Assembly: GCA_902782145.1 (NCBI GenBank)
Contig: CACZLZ010000001.1
Coordinates: 104,237 to 168,236 of the forward strand
From: an uncultured Aeromonadales bacterium
Lineage (GTDB): Bacteria; Pseudomonadota; Gammaproteobacteria; Enterobacterales; Succinivibrionaceae
Length of the DNA stretch: 64,000 bases
Reading direction: 5' to 3'
A program made the position numbers and the translations under genes. Numbering within the stretch: the first letter of the stretch is position 1; every line of letters starts with the position of its first letter. Positions 38,552 to 46,375 of the stretch are shown in pieces. The notes under the pieces are model-generated. The model made no database searches and was not told where the DNA came from. It saw only the letters and a program-made list of their open reading frames with translations.

Positions 38552-39328
38552 TCAGTCCTCCATTGGCACCAGTTTCCAGATGCAGCGCCCGAATCCCCGG
38601 CGCCGCTTCCCGCCGATCTCGGTGATCAGGGCTGCCACATCACCGAACATACCGGCGATCTGCCGCAGATCCTCCGCCCTCACCGGCATGGCCTTCTCCT
38701 GATCCGGATAGGGAGCGTCCAGGGAAAGCTCGGCATGCAGGTGCAGGGGCACCACCACCTCCATGGTTCTGAGGCTTTTGTCCCCGGCGGTGCCCGTAAT
38801 TTTGTCAATGGCCGTGTTCTTGATGGTGGTAAACAGGTGCTCAGCGCCTCCAGAGTCGGCGATTCCAGAGCGGGTGATCCGCTCCCGCACTCCCGGGGGA
38901 ATAGCACCGTTGGAGAAGTGGATGAGCCCCTCAGTCAGAAGCTCGTCTGCAACACTTGCCGTACCTATCCCACCGTTGTCGTCACCGGTTTCTGCGCCGG
39001 TGCTGTCCTCCATCTTCCCGAGCCCGGTATTCCGTGTGCTCAGTTTTGCCCCGGGACGGCCGAAGATCAGCCCGGTCAGTTCCTTGGCAAACTCTTCCCG
39101 GCTGATCCCGCGGGTATTGAAGGCGTCAAACCATCCGGCCTCGGCTGCACTGGCAAAGGCCTCCCGGAACACACCTTTCAGGGACTTGCCGGGAACATAG
39201 GGAAAACCGCTGCTGTCCCTGAGGACTGACTCGTCACTGTAGGCGCCACTTTCCCTGCCGGTACCCACAAACCAGTAACCGAGAAAACTGACTGTCAAAT
39301 CATATTTCACAAGCGAACTGTCCGGCAT
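38552..39328 (-). CDS. Csm3-like Cas7 subunit
   Basis: 258 aa single RAMP: FPYVPGKSLKGVFREAFASA (about 42-61), catalytic-type TAIDKITGTA (Asp in the D-x2-TG context), and a glycine-rich loop IGGKRRRGFGRCIWKL near the C-terminus. Expected crRNA-binding backbone subunit with RNase activity at 6-nt intervals. It starts 2 nt after the cas10 stop, tightly coupled. Confidence 0.8.
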   Translation of the reverse strand: MPDSSLVKYDLTVSFLGYWFVGTGRESGAYSDESVLRDSSGFPYVPGKSLKGVFREAFASAAEAGWFDAFNTRGISREEFAKELTGLIFGRPGAKLSTRNTGLGKMEDSTGAETGDDNGGIGTASVADELLTEGLIHFSNGAIPPGVRERITRSGIADSGGAEHLFTTIKNTAIDKITGTAGDKSLRTMEVVVPLHLHAELSLDAPYPDQEKAMPVRAEDLRQIAGMFGDVAALITEIGGKRRRGFGRCIWKLVPMED

Positions 39329-39330
39329 TG

Positions 39331-41253
39331 TCAGATCTCCTCATCATCCCAATAGTTCTCACCCAGTTCCTGACTGTCCTTCCGCATTTTCGTCAGAGGG
39401 CCTCCGCTGATGTAATGGTGTGCGACGATCAGATCATCCAGGACGGAGAACTTCCTAGCAGTACCGTCATGCTTCCCAGCCGGACGCACAAACCGCGACT
39501 CCAATCCGCGGTCACTGCCGAAATCGGGACTGGCCATGTTCATCCGGGACCAGGCATAGACCCACCGGTTCATGCGGTCCGCTAACTCCTCAACATTCTT
39601 CATGTAATCCCGGTTGGCCATCAGGCGGAACTCCCGCTGCCACTCGTCCACATCCCCGTTCATCATGTGCCCGGTGATCTGCCTGAGACCGGCAAAGATC
39701 TTGGAACGTGTCCGCTCATCTCCAGCAGTCACCGCATCCCTGATATCCTCAAGGGTGAGGATCCTGTCCCTTGCCTCGTCTGCAAACTCATCCCGGCAGA
39801 CAAAATAGACACAGTCACCGGTGCTGATCGCTGTGTTCTCAGAGCCCGTGAATGTCCGGGTGCGTCCGGTGCTGATCAGGCTGTCAACGTTTAAGGTCGC
39901 AGCCGCCGTGGACATCCTGAAGACCGCCACTGCCGAATAGAGGCGTGAACTGCCGTCCCCGCCGCCACCGTACAGTTCAGAGCAGATCAGTCTACGTTCC
40001 TCCGGAGTGTAGTCCCCGTCCCCGGGCCGGAGCTTGGTGAGTTTCTTGGCCCGCTCCGCCAGCCCATCCACCAGGCGGATGCTGTTGAAGAAGGGGTGGG
40101 ATTTCTTGTTGAAGAGGATCCCGCCGCTGGCTGTCAGATAGGGGGGCAGCCCGCCACCCTCAAGAACCTTCTTTAGCAGTTCGTTCTTTAGGATCGCTTC
40201 GCGGGAGGCTAGGCGGAACTCCCGGCAGTAGTCGATGACAAAGTCATAGGCATATTTGGGATCCACCAGCACCGTGAGATCATCGCCGCCCACCACCAGG
40301 GGCCGGAAAACCGGCACCCGATCCGGACTGTCCACGGAAAAGCCTGCCCGGCGTAGCATCTCCCCGGTGGCCTTCTGCACCGCCCTGATGGTCACATCCT
40401 CCAGCATTTCGGAGAACCGGCGCATCTCGGTGCTGTAGTCGTCCCTATCTCTGTCCTTCAGATGCTCCCGGAGCTTCATCAGGATCTGGCCCATGCCATT
40501 GCCGTCCAGATGGATCAGGGCAATGTCGTTCTCACTCCGGGATCTGCTGAAACTGTCAAAAGTGTCCTTCAGGCAGTTGATCACCTCATCCCGATCTGTG
40601 CACTCTCCCAGAGCTTTGTCATAAAGGCGGTACTGCAACCAGTCATACCGCCCGCTTAACAACATCTGCCGGATCCTCACAGTGGGCAGATCCTGATACT
40701 CCCCCCCTTTGGTCCGGACGGCCGCAGATCCGGTCCGGGGAGTCGACTGCACCACCGCCGTGGCCCTGGGAAAGGGCACCGGGGAAGTGCTGGCACTCTG
40801 CTGCAGGGCACTAAAGGCCGCCTTCAGAAGGCCGTGAAAATCCCCCTTCTGAACCTTGAGATCCTTGTCATCATCCGTCACCAGGGCGTCACAGTAGGCC
40901 ATCTCCGGGAAGGCCTCCTGAAAAAACAGCAGCCACCAGGTGCGCAGTTTCCGGAGCAGTTCAGGACTGTCACTCCAGCAGTAGAAGGCACCGCCCTTGG
41001 CCCGGGTGAAACGGATCTGGATCTTGGGGTTGCCGCTGGCCTCGGGTTTAAAGATCGCCAGATCGGATAGATCGGCCAGACCTGCCTTCTCCAGGACGCC
41101 GAAAAGCATGCTCTGCGTGGAATCATCCATCAGACCGGCCAGGGCGTTGCTTATCTCCACCACATTCCTGAGCTTTCCGGCCCGTCCCAGATAAGCCTGG
41201 ATAGACTTGGCCTCAAAAAGATAAATACCCGTCACTCTGCTCTTCCTCTTCAC
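39331..41253 (-). CDS. cas10: Cas10 with cyclase-type palm but no HD domain
   Basis: 640 aa; GTG start. It begins directly with the palm-domain hallmark GIYLFEAKSIQAYLGRAGKL, with no N-terminal HD nuclease. A degenerate palm part (IALIHLDGNGMG near 245-254) and the active palm VVGGDDLTVL (GGDD 322-325) are visible. The GGDD motif predicts cyclic oligoadenylate synthesis after target binding. DNA cleavage is unlikely without HD. No cOA-responsive CARF protein lies in the window. First gene of the effector operon. Confidence 0.85.
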   Translation of the reverse strand: MKRKSRVTGIYLFEAKSIQAYLGRAGKLRNVVEISNALAGLMDDSTQSMLFGVLEKAGLADLSDLAIFKPEASGNPKIQIRFTRAKGGAFYCWSDSPELLRKLRTWWLLFFQEAFPEMAYCDALVTDDDKDLKVQKGDFHGLLKAAFSALQQSASTSPVPFPRATAVVQSTPRTGSAAVRTKGGEYQDLPTVRIRQMLLSGRYDWLQYRLYDKALGECTDRDEVINCLKDTFDSFSRSRSENDIALIHLDGNGMGQILMKLREHLKDRDRDDYSTEMRRFSEMLEDVTIRAVQKATGEMLRRAGFSVDSPDRVPVFRPLVVGGDDLTVLVDPKYAYDFVIDYCREFRLASREAILKNELLKKVLEGGGLPPYLTASGGILFNKKSHPFFNSIRLVDGLAERAKKLTKLRPGDGDYTPEERRLICSELYGGGGDGSSRLYSAVAVFRMSTAAATLNVDSLISTGRTRTFTGSENTAISTGDCVYFVCRDEFADEARDRILTLEDIRDAVTAGDERTRSKIFAGLRQITGHMMNGDVDEWQREFRLMANRDYMKNVEELADRMNRWVYAWSRMNMASPDFGSDRGLESRFVRPAGKHDGTARKFSVLDDLIVAHHYISGGPLTKMRKDSQELGENYWDDEEI

Positions 41254-41403
41254 ACACTTCCCAGGATCCGCCCCGGCGCCCGGGACCGGATCACACAGCC
41301 GCCATCCACTCCGTTAGGAGGGCTGAACAACGGATGCTATGCCTCCAGCCGCCATTCTGCAAGAAACAGCCGCAGTAACACGCCAGAAAAACAGCATCTG
41401 TCA

Positions 41404-41417
41404 CAAACAGACACAAA
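41404..41417 (-). promoter_or_regulatory. 14-bp sequence shared with the porin upstream region
   Basis: CAAACAGACACAAA occurs here, in the 202-bp gap between cas2 and cas10, and again at 32040-32053 upstream of the porin, in the same orientation relative to the downstream minus-strand gene. Both sites are intergenic. It may be a binding site of a common regulator; no convincing -35/-10 boxes for cas10 were identified. Confidence 0.4.
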
Positions 41418-41455
41418 ACACGGCACAGATCACACTCAAACCGGGCATCCCAGGT

Positions 41456-41749
41456 TCACAGCACATTGGTGGAGGAGAAATCCGCCGCATCCCTGCCGAT
41501 CCAGAGGATATCCGGCTGGGAGCACATGTCCCTGACATCCCCGGCCTGGACAAAAATCACCGTGGCCTCGGGCTCCGGACTGATCAGCTCCGTCAGTTCC
41601 CGCCTGAGGCTTGCCAGCTCCCGCTCCGTGAGCCGGCAGCAGAAGACCGAATACTGCAACCGCTCCCCGTGGCCCTCCAGGAACTTGCACACCCGGCGCC
41701 GCAGTTTGTCATCGGAAACGTCATAGGCAACAATATGAAATTTTCGCAC
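41456..41749 (-). CDS. cas2: Cas2
   Basis: 97 aa; the N-terminal strand HIVAYDVSDDKLRRRVCKFLE has the YD-x2-D-x2-RR pattern of Cas2, followed by GERLQYSVFCC. Structural partner of Cas1 in spacer integration. It follows the Cas4-Cas1 gene by 48 bp on the same strand. Confidence 0.92.
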   Translation of the reverse strand: MRKFHIVAYDVSDDKLRRRVCKFLEGHGERLQYSVFCCRLTERELASLRRELTELISPEPEATVIFVQAGDVRDMCSQPDILWIGRDAADFSSTNVL

Positions 41750-41797
41750 TGTGCTCCCTCCCCTGGATCATTCCTGCCCGGCCTGCTGTCTTCCGCC

Positions 41798-43516
41798 CTA
41801 TCTGGTCTCCATGCCCTGGTACCGGTCCAGCTCTCCCCGGAGGACCTTGCACAGGATCTTGACCTGCAGGGTGAAGCACCGGCGCCAGCTGACCTTGTAA
41901 CCGAACTCGGGATGGGTGATCAGGCTCTGAACCTTGTTCTCATAAAGTCTGATGAACTTCTTCCGGGCCTCGGGGACCATGGTGCATCTGACAGCGATCT
42001 GCTCACCGTTTTCCCCTTGCCGGTATTCAAAGGTGAAGTCTCCTGGAGTCAGGTAATTCCGGGAAACAATGTTGATCACCATGGAGTCCACCACCAGGGG
42101 CCGGAACTCCTCCATAATGTCCAGCACCAGGGCCGGCTTGCTGCTGCGCTGGGAGTGGAGGAAGCCGATCCACAGGCTGAGCCCCTCAGCCAGCACCGCT
42201 GCGGTGAGATCCCGCTCCAGGAGCGCATAGCCGAAGGACAGCATGGAGTTCACCGGATCCCGGGGCGGCTTCCGGTTGCGTCCGTCCATGACAAAGCCGC
42301 CCTGGCGGGCGACAAACCGGGACAGACCGTCCATGTAAATGGCCGCGGCCTCACCCTCATAGCCCATGATGGTGGCGGGCTCCCGGGCCCGGAGCACCCG
42401 CTTCTGCAGGCGCATGAGCCGGGAGGAGACATCCTTCCAGTAGTCATGATCGGGAAGGTTTCTCAGGTTCCTGAGGATCAGCACCCTCTGGTTGTGGATC
42501 TTGGACTTGATCATGGAGCCGCCGATGGCTGCGGCGGAGCCGGGATCGGTGGCGCAGAGGATCTGGCCCCTGAGGGAAATGGCGTTGCGGACCCCCAGGC
42601 GGCTGCCGGATGTCATGCCGTAAAACCAGCCGTTGGAGGAATAGTAAAGTACCGGGATCTCCTGATCGCACAGCTGGCGCAAGGCCTGGGTGGTGACCTG
42701 GATGTTGCCCATGAGCACCAGGCTGCCCACCTCACCCAGGGGCTTGGAGATCTCCTTCTCCTCAGTCCGGATCACCAGCTTCTCCCCGGAGATCCCCACC
42801 CGGGCTCCGTTGGTGGTGATGTAAAAGGGCTCCCGATCCTCCCGGGGGGCAAAGAAGGAGCGGCGCATCTCCCCGGACATCTCGTCATAGCCCAGAAGGA
42901 CATTCCCCTCGTCCGGCAGGCAGATCCCGGCGATCCGGCAGGAGTCGCACACTGCGGAGGCGTCCTTGGCCACCGGTGCCCTGGCGGATCGGATCAGTTC
43001 ATAAACCCCGTTGAGCAGCCGGACCAGCTCCGTCATGTCATGCTCAGTGATCTCCACCTGTTCGCACAAGGTGCCCCGGCGGCTGCGGATAAGCCCGGTG
43101 GAGCAGCCGATGCCGTTCTGCTCCAGGACATAGGAGTCAAAGGCCAGGCGGAGCCGGCACTCCTCCGCTGACATGGTGCCGCTGAGGACCAGGATGGCCA
43201 GGGCCCCGCTGGGCAGTGCGCACAGCGGAATAACCGAGCGCAGGAGCTGATCCCGGGAAGTCATGCGCAGGATCTCGTGGAGGACCGCCCGGCTGCCGTC
43301 CTCCAGATCAAGCTCAATATCCATGGGCGGCGGAGGCTCGTCGGGCTCATCAGAACGGAGGGCACTCTCATCGTGGAAGCGCAGCCAGCACTCCCGGCGG
43401 CACCGGCGGTAGGCCAACACCAGATCCGGGGAAATGGCAAAGGCGGTGTTGATCTCCTTCCGGGCCTCCTGGGCCAGCTTGTCAGGCTCCGGAAGCGTGT
43501 TCTCCTGGCTTTCCAT
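41798..43516 (-). CDS. cas4-cas1: Cas4-Cas1 fusion
   Basis: 572 aa. The N-terminal about 200 residues look like Cas4: Cys39 in YRRCRRECW and a C-terminal CDSCRIAGIC cluster (Cys190, 193, 199) for an Fe-S centre; the middle has LEDGSRAVLHEIL and weak nuclease-like motifs. The C-terminal about 360 residues are Cas1: YITTNGARVGISGEKLVI, Glu387 in GYEGEAAAIYMDGL, His454 in FLHSQRS, and LDIMEEFRPLVVD. Such fusions are typical of type I-G/I-U adaptation modules, unusual beside III-D. Start has GGAGGAG upstream. Spacers may be PAM-selected by Cas4 before integration. Confidence 0.82.
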   Translation of the reverse strand: MESQENTLPEPDKLAQEARKEINTAFAISPDLVLAYRRCRRECWLRFHDESALRSDEPDEPPPPMDIELDLEDGSRAVLHEILRMTSRDQLLRSVIPLCALPSGALAILVLSGTMSAEECRLRLAFDSYVLEQNGIGCSTGLIRSRRGTLCEQVEITEHDMTELVRLLNGVYELIRSARAPVAKDASAVCDSCRIAGICLPDEGNVLLGYDEMSGEMRRSFFAPREDREPFYITTNGARVGISGEKLVIRTEEKEISKPLGEVGSLVLMGNIQVTTQALRQLCDQEIPVLYYSSNGWFYGMTSGSRLGVRNAISLRGQILCATDPGSAAAIGGSMIKSKIHNQRVLILRNLRNLPDHDYWKDVSSRLMRLQKRVLRAREPATIMGYEGEAAAIYMDGLSRFVARQGGFVMDGRNRKPPRDPVNSMLSFGYALLERDLTAAVLAEGLSLWIGFLHSQRSSKPALVLDIMEEFRPLVVDSMVINIVSRNYLTPGDFTFEYRQGENGEQIAVRCTMVPEARKKFIRLYENKVQSLITHPEFGYKVSWRRCFTLQVKILCKVLRGELDRYQGMETR

Positions 43517-43553
43517 GGCTTAGCTCCTCCCATGATCCAGAACACTAAATTAA

Positions 43554-43593
43554 CAGTCCCGGACCGGGGTTTTCCAGCGGCGGGGACTGAAAC
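43554..43593 (+). CRISPR. Solitary CRISPR-repeat-like element
   Basis: A 40-nt element begins with CAGTCCC and ends with GGGACTGAAAC. The 7-nt ends are perfect inverted repeats and the GAAAC terminus is typical of CRISPR repeats. It sits 38 bp from the cas4-cas1 start, where a leader/array would be expected. No second copy follows within the 46 bp before the helicase gene, and none was noticed elsewhere in the window, so it is a solo or relic repeat rather than an array. Confidence 0.5.
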
Positions 43594-43639
43594 ATGACTG
43601 CCGGCACAGATAACTTGGCTGAAAATTGATAGGCTTCAC

Positions 43640-46375
43640 ATGATGGGGATCCCATGTCCACGCTGGAGGGAAGAAAGGCAATTGGACCGCACGGATAACG
43701 CAGACAGCCCGGGGAAATGCATATCCCTGGAGGCCTTTGCCGCCTCCTACCGGGGGCATATCCCCGGCGCCGGGACGGTGGCCGCCGGGCCGTGCTCCAG
43801 TCTGAGATCCCCGGCAGACGCTTTCCCGGAAAGCGCCGGGGATCAGCGGCCGCCCCTGATCCTGACCCCCTCCCAGAAAACCCTCATCACCATGATTAGC
43901 CGTTTCCTGGAGCAGGACTCCGCTGACGTCTTCATCCTGAAGGGCTACGCCGGCACCGGCAAGAGCACCGTGCTGGCCCTCATCAGCGACTACTTCGCTT
44001 CCCTGGGGGAAAGTGGCGCCGGCTTCAGCCTGTTCGCCCCCACAGGCAAGGCCGCCATGGTGCTGCACCAGCTCACCGGCTGTCCCCGCTGCACCACCGT
44101 CCACCGGGGGATCTACGACACCCCCACCATCAGGAAGGGATCCGGCACCACCCGGGACTTTGACTCGGGGTTCAGCGCCGACGAGGCGGCCCGGCGCAGC
44201 CAGGAGCAGGGCAAGCCGGAGCTGGAGACCTTTGTCTCCGGGGAAGACGGCATGGCCCGGCGGAAATACATCGTCCCCCTGCGGCCTCTGCCTCCGCTGC
44301 CGGAGGGCCGGAAGCAGACCGGGCATGTGTTCATCTTTGACGAGGCCTCCATGATAGGCAACGCCTACAGCGAGATGGACACCTTCCGCTTCGGATCGGG
44401 GTGCCTCCTGGACGATATCATGGCATACACCCGGTGCGGGGAGTCCTCGGGCCACCGGAACCGGATCATCTTCTGCGGGGATCCGGCCCAGCTGTTTCCG
44501 GTGAAAATGAACATGTCCCCGGCCCTGACCAGGGAGTACCTGGCGGAGCACTATCAGGTGACGGCCCAGGAATATGAGCTTACCGACGTGATCAGGCAGG
44601 ACGCTGGCAGTTCCATCCTGGGCAATGCCACGGAGATCCGGGAGTCCATCCGCCGGGGCAGTTACCTGGAGCTTAAGATCACCCCCGGCAGAGACGTGAC
44701 CCTGCTGACCGACAGCATCCGCACCGGAAGGAGCAACACCATCCCGGAGGATATCCTGACCTCCCCCAGCTATGATCCCCGGATCCAGGACGAGATCATC
44801 CGGATCTGCTTTGCCGTGTGCGGCAACCGGGTGCTCAGCTCCTGTGAGTTCCTCACCTTCAGCAACCGGGAAGCATACGAGATCAACAGCCGGATGCGGC
44901 AGCACATCTTCGGGGCCTGCGCCCCGCTGCTGGCGAAGAAAGACAAGTTGCTGGTGGTGCAGAACACCTACCTCCAGGACGAGATCTACCTGGCCAACGG
45001 CGCCTTTGTCCAGGTGGCGGAGATCCTGCCCCAGCATTTTGAGGTGCGCCAGCATGTCAAACTCCTGCGCCGGGATCTGCCGCCGGGATCTGAGAGGGAT
45101 CTCCTGCTGACGGCCGCCGATCAGGATCATGTCCGGACAGATGTCACCCTTAGGGTCCAGCGGGTGCACCTGCGGAAGAAGGAGCCCAGCGGCAGCATTG
45201 TGGACTTTGACTGCTGGATCCTGCTCAATGATCTCCTGTGCGACGAGCCCGAACTGCCCCTCCATGAGCGGCGCGCCCTGCAGATCTACATCAACTCCCA
45301 TCTCCGGAACCCGGATCACAGCTCCCAGGACTACCTCAATGCCGTCAGCCTCCGGGAAGCGGTGCGGGTCCGCTACGGCTACGCCATCACCTGCCACAAG
45401 GCCCAGGGCAACGAATGGGACAATGTGTTCCTCTACGCCCTGAGCAACAGCCGGAAGGGCTCGGAGGATCTGTTCCACTGGTACTATACTGCCGTCACCC
45501 GGGCCAAGAAGCGGCTGTTTGTCATCAACCCCCAGCAGATCTCCCGCTTCTCCAACATCAAGATCATCACCCCGGGCTATGATCCCCTGGATGATGTCAG
45601 GCCGGTGATCCCGGATCTCACCGGCGCCGGCGGACGTTCCGGACCTGGAGCCGGGGCCGTGCCCGCCCCAGCAGACAATGCCCCCGGACAGGGATCCGGA
45701 CTGGCTCAGAATGCGCCCTTCTCCCGGGATCCCGGTAAGATCCCGCCCCCGGCCGCTGCGCCGGTTCTGGAGCAGGGGGACATGATGCGCCTGGGGATCG
45801 TCAGCCGGCAGTCCCTGCTATGGTGGATGGCGGAGCAGATCCACCAGGCCCTGCACCCCCTGGGCATGACCCTGGTGAAGGCGACCCACCACCAGAACCA
45901 GGAGCGCTACACCGTGAGTCTCCCGGCGGGGGGAAGCGCCGAGCTGCTGGCGTACTACAACAAGAAGCAGGAAATTACCAAATGCCAGTTCCTGGGATCC
46001 CCGGCTCTGCCCCCGGGAACAGCGGAGGCTCTGGCGGGTCTCACCGGAAAGATCTATCCCCGGCAGGAAGTCACCGAGGCGGAGATCCACCTGACCGAGG
46101 CCGAAACCGAGATCCTGGACAAGTTCCGGGAAGTGGCCCAGGGGATCGGCGGTCAGCTCACCCTCCGGCAGAAGTCCGGCTACTGCCTGACGGTGACCGT
46201 CACCCGGGATCTGCCTGACCGCCTCACCGGCAGGAAGATCTGCGAGCACTGCCGTGCCAACATCTATTTCAACTCCCAGGGCGCAGTGACCAAATTCTGC
46301 ACTGCGGAAAACAATTCCGGTGCCCTGGTGCAGGATTTCAACACAGCAGTAGGGAAACTCACCTCATCATGTTAG
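43640..46375 (+). CDS. RecD/UvrD-type superfamily 1 helicase
   Basis: 911 aa. Helicase motifs: Walker A GYAGTGKST (102-110), motif Ia FAPTGKAA, Walker B HVFIFDEASMI, GDPAQLFPV (motif III), and the UvrD_C_2 end TCHKAQGNEWDNVFLYAL with YYTAVTRAKKRL. About 200 C-terminal residues follow a Pro/Gly linker and are unrecognised (two LTGK/LTGR segments). DNA unwinding role predicted. The ATG at 43640 has a poor ribosome-binding site; a TTG at 43682 is an alternative. Divergent from cas4-cas1, and overlapping the Csb2-like gene by 7 bp, so probably part of the CRISPR locus. Confidence 0.8.
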   Translation: MMGIPCPRWREERQLDRTDNADSPGKCISLEAFAASYRGHIPGAGTVAAGPCSSLRSPADAFPESAGDQRPPLILTPSQKTLITMISRFLEQDSADVFILKGYAGTGKSTVLALISDYFASLGESGAGFSLFAPTGKAAMVLHQLTGCPRCTTVHRGIYDTPTIRKGSGTTRDFDSGFSADEAARRSQEQGKPELETFVSGEDGMARRKYIVPLRPLPPLPEGRKQTGHVFIFDEASMIGNAYSEMDTFRFGSGCLLDDIMAYTRCGESSGHRNRIIFCGDPAQLFPVKMNMSPALTREYLAEHYQVTAQEYELTDVIRQDAGSSILGNATEIRESIRRGSYLELKITPGRDVTLLTDSIRTGRSNTIPEDILTSPSYDPRIQDEIIRICFAVCGNRVLSSCEFLTFSNREAYEINSRMRQHIFGACAPLLAKKDKLLVVQNTYLQDEIYLANGAFVQVAEILPQHFEVRQHVKLLRRDLPPGSERDLLLTAADQDHVRTDVTLRVQRVHLRKKEPSGSIVDFDCWILLNDLLCDEPELPLHERRALQIYINSHLRNPDHSSQDYLNAVSLREAVRVRYGYAITCHKAQGNEWDNVFLYALSNSRKGSEDLFHWYYTAVTRAKKRLFVINPQQISRFSNIKIITPGYDPLDDVRPVIPDLTGAGGRSGPGAGAVPAPADNAPGQGSGLAQNAPFSRDPGKIPPPAAAPVLEQGDMMRLGIVSRQSLLWWMAEQIHQALHPLGMTLVKATHHQNQERYTVSLPAGGSAELLAYYNKKQEITKCQFLGSPALPPGTAEALAGLTGKIYPRQEVTEAEIHLTEAETEILDKFREVAQGIGGQLTLRQKSGYCLTVTVTRDLPDRLTGRKICEHCRANIYFNSQGAVTKFCTAENNSGALVQDFNTAVGKLTSSC

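Noticed and set aside
41254..41455. CRISPR array or leader in the cas2-cas10 gap
   Set aside because: Only an A/C-rich stretch with the 14-mer; no repeated unit of CRISPR size.
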